Notes: generated by a model from the letters alone, not told the origin. Positions 8,074-17,403 are shown, counted from the first letter of the stretch. The stretch is DNA of 64,000 nt from an uncultured Caldilineaceae bacterium (GCA_958295915.1 OY282381.1:62001-126000), one strand, 5' to 3'. A program made the numbers and translations.

Positions 8074-9072
8074 ATGCTAAAAGTAGCGACGATTGGAATG
8101 GGCAACATCGGCAGCGCCCACTCTGGTGTCTACCAGGCCAGTGAGCGGGCGGACCTGGTCGCTGTCTGTGATCTCGACCAGAAACGAAGCGATGCGGCCG
8201 CTGAACGCTACGGCGTACCTGGGTTCTACAGCATCGCTGATCTGCTGAAAAACGTCGAATTGGACGCCGTCAGCGTCACCACAGCCGGACCGGAAAATGG
8301 CGGCCATCACTTCGAACCGGTAATGGAATGTCTGGAGGCCGGGCTGCACGTGCTGTGCGAAAAACCGATCTCCAATGACATACAAGCGGCTCGCAAAATG
8401 GTGGCCAAGGCCGATGAAACCGGCCTCTATTTCGGCATCAACCTGAACCACCGCTTCGTGCCGCCGGCGGCCAAAGCCAAGGAATGGGTGCAGACAGGCA
8501 GATTGGGCGATCTGCTGCTGATGAATATGACCATGTGGATCGGCAACCCCAATGACACATCGCCCTGGTTCCATATCCGCGCCCTGCATCCCCACAGTCT
8601 GGACATTATGCGCTACTTCTGCGGCGATGTGAAGCGGGTGCATGCCTTCTTCAACCAGGCGCCGGGGCGGGTCTGCTACTCGAATGCGCAGCTCAACCTG
8701 GAGTTTGCCAGCGGCGTCGTCGGCCACCTGACAGGCAGCTACGATACCAATCCGCGACACAATTTGGAACGCTGCGAAGTGATGGGCACAGCCGGCCGCT
8801 TTGTGCTGGATAATCTCTACCAGGAGTTGACCTTCTACCCCAGGCGCAGCGACGAACTGACCGTCATCCGCAACAGCATCATGGACGGCCTCAGCGGCTT
8901 CAGCGCTACCTTCACCAACCGTATCAACCGCTGGATTGAACAGGTGGACGACGGCGTGCCCCGAGATGAGATTGACGCCTCCGGCCATGATGGGTTGGCC
9001 GTGCAGGAGATCATCGAAGCGGCCATCCGCTCCCACCACAGTGGCTGCGCGGAGAGTATACCGCCACGCTAA
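8074..9072 (+). CDS. Gfo/Idh/MocA family oxidoreductase 1
   Basis: This 332-residue NAD(P)-dependent sugar or cyclitol dehydrogenase has an N-terminal Rossmann fold (GMGNIGSAH near residue 8), the family CEKPIS motif near residue 105 with the catalytic-region Lys, and a C-terminal alpha/beta domain. HPHSLDIMRYF near residue 183 holds the conserved His/Asp region. The start at ATG 8074 has GAGGAGG upstream; an open upstream extension to 8029 is repeat-derived. It lies between two PhyH genes on the same strand. A sugar-type substrate follows from the family; the exact one is unknown. Confidence 0.9.
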   Translation: MLKVATIGMGNIGSAHSGVYQASERADLVAVCDLDQKRSDAAAERYGVPGFYSIADLLKNVELDAVSVTTAGPENGGHHFEPVMECLEAGLHVLCEKPISNDIQAARKMVAKADETGLYFGINLNHRFVPPAAKAKEWVQTGRLGDLLLMNMTMWIGNPNDTSPWFHIRALHPHSLDIMRYFCGDVKRVHAFFNQAPGRVCYSNAQLNLEFASGVVGHLTGSYDTNPRHNLERCEVMGTAGRFVLDNLYQELTFYPRRSDELTVIRNSIMDGLSGFSATFTNRINRWIEQVDDGVPRDEIDASGHDGLAVQEIIEAAIRSHHSGCAESIPPR

Positions 9073-9135
9073 CTGCAGTTTTCGTTGTCAGTTTCCACTC
9101 GAAACGAAAAACCAGAAACTTTCCGATCACAGGGG
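9073..9135. repeat. ACTGCAGTT-TTCGTTGTCAG composite repeat
   Basis: AACTGCAGTTTTCGTTGTCAG, then GTTTC, GAAACGAAAAAC and AGAAACTTTCC. The GTTTTCGT and ACGAAAAAC arms are inverted with respect to each other. Similar blocks lie at 9936, 14655 and 30430. Confidence 0.55.
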
Positions 9136-9143
9136 TTTCAACT

Positions 9144-9935
9144 ATGACTTCATTATCGCAAGAGATTGAAGAAGGCTTGACCCAACTCAACCGGGACGGC
9201 TTTTTGCTGATGCCCGGCGCGCTGCCAGCGGAACGGGTTGAGCAGTGGAAGTCGGTCCTGTACGCGCTATACGACCGCGGCGCATATGAGATCAGCAACG
9301 GCGTAGGCAATGTGGCCTTTGAGAAGCTGCTGGCGCTGGAGCCGGAATTGGCCGCAGAGCTGATCGGTCACGCCAGCGTTGCGCCCTTCCTGCGCGAGAT
9401 CCTGGGCAAGCAATGCCAGCTTCGCAGCCTGCGCGCCCACGTGAATCCGGCAGCCTACCACCAGGAATGGCACATGGATTTCTACGACTACTACTATCAG
9501 GTAGAGAAATCCGAAGCGCGGCAACCGATCCAGGCCCAATGCATCAACACGACATTTTATCTGACGGACAACACCCCTGAGCGGGCGCGTCTGACATTTG
9601 TCAAGAACTACCTGGACCGCCCCGTACCCGAGGAACTGCTCCCGTTCCTGCGCTATACGGAAGATCGCAACGACCCTTTCCAGCGCTGGTGTGACGAGCA
9701 GGAGCTGGCCCACCTGCACCCAATGGCCGGCGATGCAGTCATCTTCTATAGCCACATCCCCCACCAGGGCGCCAAAATCGGGCCGGATCCAGAGGACGAG
9801 ATTCGGGCCAATATCGTCCTTCATTACCAGCAGAATCCGATGTTTCCCAGCATCCGGTTTGTCAGCAACCCCCAGTTCACACTGGAGACACTGGGATACG
9901 CGGGCACATTTCCATTCGCAAACCCCAGTGGCTAA
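9144..9935 (+). CDS. Phytanoyl-CoA dioxygenase (PhyH) family protein 2
   Basis: This 263-residue Fe(II)/2-oxoglutarate oxygenase carries the HxD pair in EWHMDFYDYYY near residue 110 and a distal His in SHIPHQGAK near residue 210. An Arg in IRANIVLHYQ probably binds 2-oxoglutarate. The N-terminal segment LNRDGFLLMPGALPAE is the usual opening of the family. The sequence is clearly diverged from the PhyH at 7174, so this is not a recent tandem duplicate. No strong ribosome binding site is visible because the leader is a repeat. Its last codons (PSG and TAA) fall in an AGTGGCTAA repeat unit. Confidence 0.87.
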   Translation: MTSLSQEIEEGLTQLNRDGFLLMPGALPAERVEQWKSVLYALYDRGAYEISNGVGNVAFEKLLALEPELAAELIGHASVAPFLREILGKQCQLRSLRAHVNPAAYHQEWHMDFYDYYYQVEKSEARQPIQAQCINTTFYLTDNTPERARLTFVKNYLDRPVPEELLPFLRYTEDRNDPFQRWCDEQELAHLHPMAGDAVIFYSHIPHQGAKIGPDPEDEIRANIVLHYQQNPMFPSIRFVSNPQFTLETLGYAGTFPFANPSG

Positions 9936-10010
9936 ACTGCAGTTTTTCGTTGTCAGTTTCCAGTCGTTACTCGAAAACAAAAAAACCAAAACTTTCCACT
10001 AGCCACTGCA
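9936..10010. repeat. ACTGCAGTT-TTCGTTGTCAG composite repeat
   Basis: A near copy of the block at 9073-9135: ACTGCAGTTTTTCGTTGTCAG, GTTTCCAGTCG, CGAAAAC, AACTTTCC and ACTAGCCACTGCA. A clean AAGGAGG ribosome binding site for the next gene lies just outside it. Confidence 0.55.
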
Positions 10011-10026
10011 ATTAAGGAGGAAGTCG

Positions 10027-11742
10027 ATGAAACAGTACCGATCGATTCTCGGTCTGCTCCTGGTAGGGGCGCTGGCGCTGACGGCTTGCGGCGCCCCCGC
10101 AGCAGAGCCTGCCGATGTGTCGGCCGCGCCGGCGGCCGCGGCCGAAGAAGTCGTGGATATCGAAGAAACCACAGCAGAAGAAGAGGAACTAAGCGGCGAC
10201 ATTGTCGTTAGCATCGCATCCAACGACGTGCAAACCTATCAGGCACTGGCTGATGCCTATATGGAGATGCATCCCGGGGTCGATGTGCTGGTTGAGTTGA
10301 AAGCCCCAGGGGTGGATGCCTACTTGCAGTGGGTGCGCACCCAATTTACATCGGAAGTTCCCCGCGTGTCGATCGTCGAATCGCCCCACCTGCGCGAGTT
10401 CGCCCAAGAGGGGCGTCTGCTCAACTGGGCGCCATACCTCAACAAAATCAATCCCTACACCGACGAAAAATGGGAGCATAGCTTCGAAGATTGGGGGCTC
10501 AATCTGGTGCGGGATCCCAATACCGGCCAGATGTTTACCATGCCGTATATGTCGATCCAGACCTTTTGGCTCTACAACAAGGCACTCTTTGAAGCGGCCG
10601 GCATCAGCGACGTGCCCGCCCAGCCTACCTGGAATCAGTTCGTCGAGTGGAATGAAAAAATCAGGGATGCAGGCTACATTCCCATCGCCATGGAAGGCAC
10701 CACCGAGCAGATTTGGGGCGGCGGACGCATGCCCTGGCTCATGCGTTCAGCGATGGATCAGTACCACCGGGATGAATTGCAGAGTATCCGCTGTCAGGAG
10801 GGCGACTGGTGCTTCCGAGAAGGGATCGACGACAAATGGATGTACGATCCTGCGGACGTGCGCAACGATGACCCCGACCGCATTTCTGTCAACATCTCCC
10901 GACACCTGAAGGCCCTGCGCGACGGAGACATCAACTTCAACAACGAGTGCACCGTCGAAATGATGGAGCGGATTGGCCGGGTATTCAAGACAGAAAACGG
11001 CTTTGTGCCCGAAGGTTGGAGCGGCATGACCGATGCCTATCCGCTCTTTCTGACCCAGAAAGCGGCCATGCGGATGGTGCATGGCGGTATCTTCACCAGT
11101 TTGCCCAAAGACATCCGCTCGCTGGCCCAGGGTGAATATGGCGGCAGCGGCGAAGTCGACGAAGAGGATGCCGCCGCCGCCGTAGAGTTTGAATACGGCC
11201 GCTTTGCATTTCCCAACATCGAAGGGCCCTGTGCGCAGGGAACAGCGCGCGCCAATGAGTTGACGCAAGGCTATCTGGCGATCCCTCTTAAAGACCGCGC
11301 GCAGAATGATCTGGAGGTGGACTTCATCATGTTCTGGACCAGCCCCCAGGGGATGAAAATCTTCCTGGAAAACAAGCTGGACCCCGACAATCTACAGGGC
11401 GGAATCGCCGGCCCACCTCTGATCAAGGACGTGGAACTGCCAGGGGAGTGGAAGGAAGTATTCGACAATAGCGTCTTTATCGGCAACTATGAAAAGCCCG
11501 GCGCGCCCGGTGATGCAGTAGCGCGTGGCTTCTTCAAATATGAAGTGACAAAGCGCGAATGGTCGATCATGGTACAGGAGTTCTTCGCAGGCCAATTGAC
11601 GGCAGAGGAGTTTGCCGCAAGCTATCAGGCTCTGCTGGAAGACAACTTCGACGGCCTGCTGGAGTATCTCAACCTGACACACGAGGACCTGGACAATCCG
11701 GAAAAGCGCCCGCCAGGTTGGGTGGCGGCCGGTCCGTACTAA
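10027..11742 (+). CDS. Family 1 extracellular solute-binding lipoprotein (sugar-type)
   Basis: This 571-residue binding protein of an ABC importer has lipobox LTAC with Cys21 and an Ala/Glu-rich linker to about residue 58. The SBP_bac_1 core starts at GDIVVSIASN; MPYMSIQTFWLYNKALFEAAGI near residue 178 is the classic family segment. It is longer than the usual 420-450 residues, with extra sequence around residues 240-390. AAGGAGG lies just before the ATG. It begins a three-gene importer with the two permeases that follow. No ATPase is encoded nearby, so a shared MsmX/UgpC-type ATPase elsewhere is likely (inference). A carbohydrate ligand is probable from the CUT1-type permeases. Confidence 0.9.
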   Translation: MKQYRSILGLLLVGALALTACGAPAAEPADVSAAPAAAAEEVVDIEETTAEEEELSGDIVVSIASNDVQTYQALADAYMEMHPGVDVLVELKAPGVDAYLQWVRTQFTSEVPRVSIVESPHLREFAQEGRLLNWAPYLNKINPYTDEKWEHSFEDWGLNLVRDPNTGQMFTMPYMSIQTFWLYNKALFEAAGISDVPAQPTWNQFVEWNEKIRDAGYIPIAMEGTTEQIWGGGRMPWLMRSAMDQYHRDELQSIRCQEGDWCFREGIDDKWMYDPADVRNDDPDRISVNISRHLKALRDGDINFNNECTVEMMERIGRVFKTENGFVPEGWSGMTDAYPLFLTQKAAMRMVHGGIFTSLPKDIRSLAQGEYGGSGEVDEEDAAAAVEFEYGRFAFPNIEGPCAQGTARANELTQGYLAIPLKDRAQNDLEVDFIMFWTSPQGMKIFLENKLDPDNLQGGIAGPPLIKDVELPGEWKEVFDNSVFIGNYEKPGAPGDAVARGFFKYEVTKREWSIMVQEFFAGQLTAEEFAASYQALLEDNFDGLLEYLNLTHEDLDNPEKRPPGWVAAGPY

Positions 11743-11796
11743 ATTCAATTAGGAATCGATCAATTCCTAATTCCAAGCTGGTGGCAGGAATGCCGA

Positions 11797-13806
11797 ATGA
11801 AGATCAAGCGGGCAATTGGCGGCATCGGGTTGGCCCTGGCCATACTGTTGGGCATTGCTTTACCCCTCGCGGCCCAGACGCCGCAGGGTCTATTGTGGGA
11901 GCGGGTAGTTGCCACCCGGATCGAAGCCGTCGCTCTGGCCGGCGCAACCTCCCAGCTTTCGGAAAACGGCGCGCGTGTCGCTGTCGGCAGCAGGGATAAT
12001 ATCCTGCGGCTCTTCGATGGAACGGGCAATCCGCTCTGGCAGTTCGAGGCAGACAACAGCATTCTGGGCGTGGACATCTCCCCAGATGGGCAATGGCTGG
12101 TAGTTGCGTCAGAGGATCGCTTCGTCTATCTCCTCAATGAAGCGGGCGGGACGCTGTGGCAGTTTAAGGCTGCCCGCTCGATGAACAACGCCGCTGTCGC
12201 CAAAGACGGCTCGCTGGTCGCCGCCACATCCGATGATCTGTCTGTGTATGCCCTGGACGCCGATGGCAATTTGCTCTGGCAGGAAGCGCTGGGTATCGGC
12301 GTGCGGGCTGTAGACATCTACGGCAGCGGCGAAAAGGCGCGGGTCGTTGTCGGCTCCGATGATGGGCTTGTGACGATCTACAGCCGCACAGGCAAGGCTC
12401 TGCTTCAGGCCGAGCTTGATTACAGTGTCCGGTCCGTATCCGCAATGTCGAACGGCGCCCGCATCCTGGCCGGCGCCAACGACGGTTCGGCCATTCTTCT
12501 CAACGGCGCCAACGGTTCTGAACTGTGGCGCTTCGAGGCCGAAGACGCCATATCGAGTGTATCTCTTGCCGCGGACGGCTCCAGCGCGCTGGTCGGTTCA
12601 GAGGACGGTAGCGCCTATCTGTTAGCTGACGATGGCGCACTCATTCATCGCTTCCAACAGGCCGAAAAGGTGTTGAGCGTCGCCCTGGCGCCAGACGGCA
12701 GCCGTCTGGTCGTGGGCGCCGTTTCTGGCGTGGCCAGGGTCTACGATCGGGAGAAGGCCCTGAGCGAGGCAGCCCAGTCGGCCGCCCATCAGCAACGGAC
12801 CATCGGCGGCGTCATCGGCGGCGCGACCTTGTTGGCGCTGCTGGGTGTATGGGTCGCTCGCAATACAGCCGCGGGGCAACAGGTCTGGCGACGCAGTTCG
12901 GCCGCGCCCTGGGCGGTTCTGCAAACGATGTGGAAGGCCCGGCTCTCCTACCTACTGATTCTGCCGACGCTGGCCCTGCTCCTGACGTTCAACTACTATC
13001 CGGCCTTTTCCGGCCTCTATCACGCCTTCACCGACTGGAGTCCTGGGGCGCGCACTGAATGGGTGGGGTTGGCCAACTTTCGTTTCCTCTTGGAGGATCG
13101 CTTTTTCCTGTCCGGCTTCCGCAACGCAGCGATTCTGGTTGTCGTCTCGATTGTGAAAACGATGACCGTCCCGCTGCTGGTGTCGGTGTTCATCTTCAAC
13201 CTGCGCAACAGATTCTCCCAATACTGGTTCCGGACCCTTTTCGTCGTGCCGATTGTGCTGCCGGCGGTAGTGGAGATTCTCGTCTGGAACAATATCTACG
13301 ATCCGGCCATCGGCCTCCTCAATGAGAGCCTCAAACTTATCGGCTTGGAAGAGTTCACCCGCGTCTGGTACGGGGATGCCCGCGTAGCCCTCGTATCGAT
13401 ACTCTTCATCGGCGTTCCATGGGTGAACGCCTTCGCGCTGTTGATTTTTTATGGCGGTCTTATCTCGATTTCCAACGAAATCATCGACGCCAGCAAAGTG
13501 GATGGAGCCAGCGCCTGGCGACGCTTCTGGAAGATCGAGCTGCCTCTGCTGATGGGTCAGATCAAGCTGCTGCTGATTCTGAATTTTATCAACGCCGTGC
13601 AGACATTCGAGCTGGTCTTCCTGACGACCGGCGGCGGCCCCGGCGCGGCCACCTATACGCCAGCTTTGGAGCTGTACTATATGGCTATGCGAATGGACCG
13701 CATGGGGGTAGCGTCGGCCATAGGCATGGTTTTATTCCTGATTATCCTGGCAGGCACCGTTCTGAATATACGGTACGTAAAGTCCTCCACTGAATTTGAG
13801 GCCTAG
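11797..13806 (+). CDS. Fusion of a seven-bladed beta-propeller to a MalF-type ABC permease
   Basis: Residues 1-26 form a signal or first membrane helix. Residues 30-330 hold seven repeats of a PQQ/WD-like blade, each ending in patterns such as VAVGSRDNILRLFD, LWQFEAD or VVVGSDDGLVTIY. A second hydrophobic helix lies at about 335-354. From about 381 a complete CUT1 inner-membrane permease follows, with six helices and the cytoplasmic EAA loop (EIIDASKVDGA) at about 561-585. This topology places the propeller outside the membrane, next to where the binding protein docks. Ordinary MalF/UgpA permeases have no propeller. The gene sits between the binding-protein and second-permease genes. The frame is intact across the junction, so the fusion looks real. 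What the propeller does is unknown: ligand presentation, sensing or docking are possible. Confidence 0.88.
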   Translation: MKIKRAIGGIGLALAILLGIALPLAAQTPQGLLWERVVATRIEAVALAGATSQLSENGARVAVGSRDNILRLFDGTGNPLWQFEADNSILGVDISPDGQWLVVASEDRFVYLLNEAGGTLWQFKAARSMNNAAVAKDGSLVAATSDDLSVYALDADGNLLWQEALGIGVRAVDIYGSGEKARVVVGSDDGLVTIYSRTGKALLQAELDYSVRSVSAMSNGARILAGANDGSAILLNGANGSELWRFEAEDAISSVSLAADGSSALVGSEDGSAYLLADDGALIHRFQQAEKVLSVALAPDGSRLVVGAVSGVARVYDREKALSEAAQSAAHQQRTIGGVIGGATLLALLGVWVARNTAAGQQVWRRSSAAPWAVLQTMWKARLSYLLILPTLALLLTFNYYPAFSGLYHAFTDWSPGARTEWVGLANFRFLLEDRFFLSGFRNAAILVVVSIVKTMTVPLLVSVFIFNLRNRFSQYWFRTLFVVPIVLPAVVEILVWNNIYDPAIGLLNESLKLIGLEEFTRVWYGDARVALVSILFIGVPWVNAFALLIFYGGLISISNEIIDASKVDGASAWRRFWKIELPLLMGQIKLLLILNFINAVQTFELVFLTTGGGPGAATYTPALELYYMAMRMDRMGVASAIGMVLFLIILAGTVLNIRYVKSSTEFEA

Positions 13807-13807
13807 C

Positions 13808-14650
13808 ATGGCACTGGCTCGAAGCGGCAAAAGAAGTGACGGTGGCCAGATTCTGCTCTATCTGGCGTTGCTCGTCCTTCTGATCATTACTTTCATCCCT
13901 ATCGTCTATCTGCTGGCCCTCTCACTGAAGGACAACGGCCAGATTTACGGGCGTTTCTGGTCTCTCCCCCATCCCTATCGGTGGGAAAATTTCGGGCTGG
14001 GCGCATTGGTGATCTGGCGACCGATTCTCAATTCGATCCTGACCTCCGGCACATCGACAACCGCGACACTTGTGCTGGCCAGCCTCAGCGGCTATGTGTT
14101 CGCCCGTCACCGATTTCCAGGCAAGGAGCTGATTTATACGGCGATTTTGGCCCTGCTGATGATTCCACCGATTTTAACGCTCATTCCGGCTTATGTGCTG
14201 ATCCTGAATATGGGATTGGAAAATACCTACTGGGCGCTGATTTTGCCGTGGACATCCGGCGGGCAGGTGTTCGCGCTGCTCCTGTGCCGCAGCTTTTTCG
14301 CCACGCTGCCGGAGGAATTCTTCGACGCCGCCCGCATCGACGGCGCCACAGAATTGCAGAGCTTTGGGCGCATCGCCGTGCCTCTGTCCGCGCCGATTCT
14401 GGTGACGGTTGCGGTGGTGCGTCTCGTAACGACATACAACCAATTTATGTGGCCGCTGGTAGTCATCTCCAGCCCGAAACAGCAGGTGGTGGCCGTGGCT
14501 CTGACCCAATTCACGTCGGAGATCGGCGTCACAGACATCGGCCCCCAGATGGCCGGCTATATTCTGGCATCTCTGCCGCTGATCGTTCTGTTTTCCTTCG
14601 GTATGAGGCACTATGTGCGCGGCCTCACCGCCGGTGGGCTGAAAGCGTAA
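13808..14650 (+). CDS. MalG-type carbohydrate ABC transporter permease
   Basis: This 280-residue permease has six predicted membrane helices and the EAA loop EEFFDAARIDGATELQSF near residue 175, where the shared ATPase should dock. The ATG at 13808 follows the TAG stop of the preceding permease by one base, so the two are translationally close and belong to one operon. A TTG at 13796 in the same frame is a less likely start. Family, length and context support the second half of a CUT1 importer. The substrate is not determined by the sequence. Confidence 0.92.
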   Translation: MALARSGKRSDGGQILLYLALLVLLIITFIPIVYLLALSLKDNGQIYGRFWSLPHPYRWENFGLGALVIWRPILNSILTSGTSTTATLVLASLSGYVFARHRFPGKELIYTAILALLMIPPILTLIPAYVLILNMGLENTYWALILPWTSGGQVFALLLCRSFFATLPEEFFDAARIDGATELQSFGRIAVPLSAPILVTVAVVRLVTTYNQFMWPLVVISSPKQQVVAVALTQFTSEIGVTDIGPQMAGYILASLPLIVLFSFGMRHYVRGLTAGGLKA

Positions 14651-14654
14651 ACCC

Positions 14655-14775
14655 CTGTGGTTAGCGGCTAGTAGCCAGTAACTGCAGTTGTCAGTTTCTA
14701 GGTAGTCAGTGAACTGCAGTTACTCAAAACGAAAAACTTTCCACGGATCACTGAATTTCACTATTCACTGCAGTG
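14655..14775. repeat. CAGTGG/CTAG and ACTGCAGTT mosaic repeat
   Basis: The gap is made of CTGTGGTTAGCGGCTAGTAGCC, AACTGCAGTTGTCAG, TTTCTAGGTAGTCAG, AACTGCAGTTACTC, AACGAAAAACTTTCC and CACTGCAGTG units. The end of the block (CAGTGAAGGA) forms part of the ribosome binding site of the next gene. Confidence 0.6.
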
Positions 14776-14787
14776 AAGGAAATTGGC

Positions 14788-15831
14788 ATGGACAGAGTAC
14801 GTATCGGTATATTGAGCCACGCCCACGGCCACAGCAATATCTATTGCCGGCAGATGCAGAAGTTCGATGATGTGGACCTGGTAGCCTGCTGGGACGACAA
14901 CGAGCGACGGGGACGGGAAGCAGCCTCCACTTTCGGCCTGGAATACCGTTCTGATGCAGACGCGGTCATCGACGATGCGGATATCGACGCCGTGATCGTT
15001 ACCACGGAAACGAACCGCCACGCGGGGTTGGTGGAACGGGCCGCGGACGCCGGCAAGGCGATCCTCTGCCAAAAGCCGTTGGCGACGACATTGGCCGACT
15101 GCGATCGAATTATCGCAGCTGTCCAGCGCAGTGGAGTCAAGTTCAGCGTGGCCTTTCAGATGCGCCACGACCCGGTCAACCGTACGATCAAAGAGCTGGT
15201 AGAGGCGAACGCGGTAGGGAAGATCGCTGTCGTACGACGCCGGCACTGCATTTCCGTGTTGCTCAATGAGGCATTCGTCACCGGGCCATCCCGCTGGCAC
15301 ATCGACCCAATGGCAAATGTGGGGATGTTCTTTGACGACGCCATCCACGCAGCCGACTGGTTCTACTGGACGTTCGGCCCAGCCAAACGGGTGATGGCCG
15401 AAATCGACAATGTGGTCACTGCCGTCGCGCCGGACGACAACGGTGTCGCCGTCTTTCGCTTCGAGAGCGGTGCAATCGGGACATTGTTCAACGGCTCTAC
15501 AACAGTCGCCGGGGTGAACACGACAGAGATCTACGGCGAGGAAGGCACGATCATTCAGGACTACGGCGACGGCCCCTCCACCGCCGCCCCCCGACCGGCC
15601 GGCGTAGCCCCTCTGCGGATGATCCGCCAAGGAGACCGCGACTGGGAACAGTTTCACATACCGATCCCCGCCAGCCAGGCGGAACGGATCGCCGCTGTGC
15701 CCCGTCCGTTCATCGATTATGTGCGCGGGCTGAACGACGAACGCGTCAGCGCCGAAGAAGGACGCAAGTCGGTGGAGATGATCCTGGGCGCGTATCGATC
15801 CGCCCGGGAAGGTCGGCGGATTGCCCTGTGA
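14788..15831 (+). CDS. Gfo/Idh/MocA family oxidoreductase 2
   Basis: This 347-residue protein has a Rossmann fold that begins VRIGILSHAHGHSNIY, where the usual GxGxxG glycines are replaced by a His-rich stretch. The family EKP motif appears as CQKPLA near residue 97. FDDAIHAADWFYW near residue 185 is the conserved metal/substrate region. The altered nucleotide-binding loop and EKP motif resemble Gfo/Idh/MocA branches with divergent chemistry, so the exact reaction is open. GTG 14773 and ATG 14788 are both possible; GAAGGA upstream of 14788 favours the latter. It probably works with the importer upstream. Confidence 0.85.
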   Translation: MDRVRIGILSHAHGHSNIYCRQMQKFDDVDLVACWDDNERRGREAASTFGLEYRSDADAVIDDADIDAVIVTTETNRHAGLVERAADAGKAILCQKPLATTLADCDRIIAAVQRSGVKFSVAFQMRHDPVNRTIKELVEANAVGKIAVVRRRHCISVLLNEAFVTGPSRWHIDPMANVGMFFDDAIHAADWFYWTFGPAKRVMAEIDNVVTAVAPDDNGVAVFRFESGAIGTLFNGSTTVAGVNTTEIYGEEGTIIQDYGDGPSTAAPRPAGVAPLRMIRQGDRDWEQFHIPIPASQAERIAAVPRPFIDYVRGLNDERVSAEEGRKSVEMILGAYRSAREGRRIAL

Positions 15832-15888
15832 ACCGCAGTGGCGAGTGCACTGCAGTTACCGACCACTCCTGATCACTGGCCACTGGTT
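15832..15888. repeat. CAGTGG mosaic repeat between convergent genes
   Basis: CGCAGTGGCGAGTG, CACTGCAGTTACC, GACCACT, TGATCACTGG and CCACTGG units fill the convergent gap. No terminator with a T-run is visible. Confidence 0.5.
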
Positions 15889-16773
15889 TCAAATAAGCGG
15901 CAGCAGCGTTTTGGCCGTCTCCTCTACCAGCCAACTGTAGAACTCCTCCGAGAGAACGCCGCTGCCATGATCCTGAATGAACTGAAGCTGTTCTGCTGTC
16001 AGCTCCTGCTCGGCGGCAGCGACGGCGTTCGTGTAAAGATTGGCCGGCGTGCGGTCCAGAGGCGCTACGAATTCGACGGTCAATGCCCCGTCGTAGCCGA
16101 TCTCTTCGAGCGTGCCAACGATCAGCGGCCAGTCCAGCGCCCCCATCCCGCAGGCCATGCGGTTGTTGTCGGCCACGTGAAAGTCAACAAGACGTTCCTT
16201 TGCGCTTTTGATGGCCTCGATCATGTTGGCCTCTTCGATGTTGAGGTGGAACGTATCGATGCAGACACCGCAGTCCAGCCCGACCTCCTCAGCCAGAAGC
16301 ATCGCTTGATCCGCTCGATTCAGAAAGTTCGTCTCAAAGCGGTTGAGTGGCTCCAGAGCCATACGCACACCTTCCTTTTGCGCGTGGGCGTACACCTCCT
16401 TCAACCCCTCGACAGCCCAAGCCCATTCCTGCTCCGGCGTATCCATCGCTGTGACCTTGCCCACCTGCGACGGTACGATCGTCATCTCATAGCCGTCCAA
16501 TTCCTTCACCATCGTAATGCAGTCATTGATGTACTGGGCTGAACTGACGCGCACGGCCTCGTCCGCATGGATCAGATCTCTGCCCTCGAACATCAAGGTG
16601 ACGGATCCCCAGCAGGCAAGGCCATTTTCATCCAGCAGTTCGCGCACTTCCTTTGTATCGAAGATGTCCGGCTCGCCGCTGATTTCGATGCTTTGATAGC
16701 CGTAGCGGGCCAAGCGGCGGATGGTTACGTCAATCGGCTCGGCCCGCATCCAATTGTGCATGGAAAGATGCAT
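15889..16773 (-). CDS. Sugar phosphate isomerase/epimerase-type TIM-barrel protein
   Basis: This 294-residue protein of the AP-endonuclease-2/xylose-isomerase-like superfamily (IolE/IolH/TIM-barrel epimerases) has metal-binding positions in the family pattern: MALEPLNRFET near residue 155, a CIDTFHLNIEE segment near 188 and DFHVADNNR near 215. The start at ATG 16773 follows GAGGAGAGG. An upstream open extension to 16854 lacks such support. It is convergent with the Gfo/Idh/MocA gene at 14788; such pairs are common in inositol and sugar-acid pathways (family knowledge), which suggests but does not prove a joint pathway. Confidence 0.88.
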   Translation of the reverse strand: MHLSMHNWMRAEPIDVTIRRLARYGYQSIEISGEPDIFDTKEVRELLDENGLACWGSVTLMFEGRDLIHADEAVRVSSAQYINDCITMVKELDGYEMTIVPSQVGKVTAMDTPEQEWAWAVEGLKEVYAHAQKEGVRMALEPLNRFETNFLNRADQAMLLAEEVGLDCGVCIDTFHLNIEEANMIEAIKSAKERLVDFHVADNNRMACGMGALDWPLIVGTLEEIGYDGALTVEFVAPLDRTPANLYTNAVAAAEQELTAEQLQFIQDHGSGVLSEEFYSWLVEETAKTLLPLI

Positions 16774-16826
16774 CGATCCTCTCCTCGACCACTGTTTGAT
16801 GTGATCTATATGACCACTTCTGAAAC

Positions 16827-17333
16827 CTATTCTGATCGCCCCCTGCCAACCCAAGCGATTTCGAGATTCGCCCGGGAAAGCAGATGGCTGCTCAGATCGC
16901 CCACGTGTTGCTGCAGATGGCGAATCGTGTAGATCTGCAGCTCCATCTTATCGCAGGGCAGCCAGTGAAAGCCAGATCGGGCGCTCAAGTCAATCGTCGG
17001 CACGATACGGTCTACCTCCGCCCGACAGAATGCAAGATACGCCAAAATTTCCTCCTGGCTATAGGGTTGTTCGGCCTCGGGTTGCGTGTGGGGCGGCCAC
17101 GGCGTCGGCCCCAGGAATTGATACCCTTCGCGCCCTTTCTCCCAAGGGGAGAAGTCTTCTTCGGTTGGTTGCAAATAGAGATGCACGTAAAAGAGCGCAT
17201 GATATGCCACGCGCCAAAATGGATTTGCCTGCGCGGGGTCATCCCACAGACCTTGCGGACAGATGCGGACAGTCTGCTCCAGCATCGACAAAGCGGCGTG
17301 GAACTGAGAGGCAATCGTTTTATGTATGTCCAC
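16827..17333 (-). CDS. DinB-like four-helix protein
   Basis: The 168-residue protein fits the DinB/YfiT putative metal-binding superfamily: a helix with HAALSML at residue 12, HALFYVHLYL near residue 47, and a C-terminal helix with HLQQHVGDL near residue 140. These His residues occupy the positions that bind divalent metal in the family, whose members include thiol S-transferases. No substrate can be read. The coding region ends just before the TIM-barrel gene on the same strand. The start codon is ATG 17333 with AGGAG shortly upstream. Confidence 0.8.
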   Translation of the reverse strand: MDIHKTIASQFHAALSMLEQTVRICPQGLWDDPAQANPFWRVAYHALFYVHLYLQPTEEDFSPWEKGREGYQFLGPTPWPPHTQPEAEQPYSQEEILAYLAFCRAEVDRIVPTIDLSARSGFHWLPCDKMELQIYTIRHLQQHVGDLSSHLLSRANLEIAWVGRGRSE

Positions 17334-17380
17334 TTCGGCAACTCCTTTCAGAGTGAAACGTCAGCGCGTGGCGCTATCCC

Positions 17381-17403
17381 GGGATCGCAGGCGTCCCGCC
17401 GGC
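17381..17403 (-). repeat. 5'-end palindrome, GCAGGCG family (copy 3, degenerate)
   Basis: Read toward the DinB gene the sequence is GCCGGCGGGACGCCTGC followed by GATCCC, with changes in the left arm. It lies 47 bases upstream of the DinB start and has the same orientation to its gene as the other copies. Confidence 0.6.
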
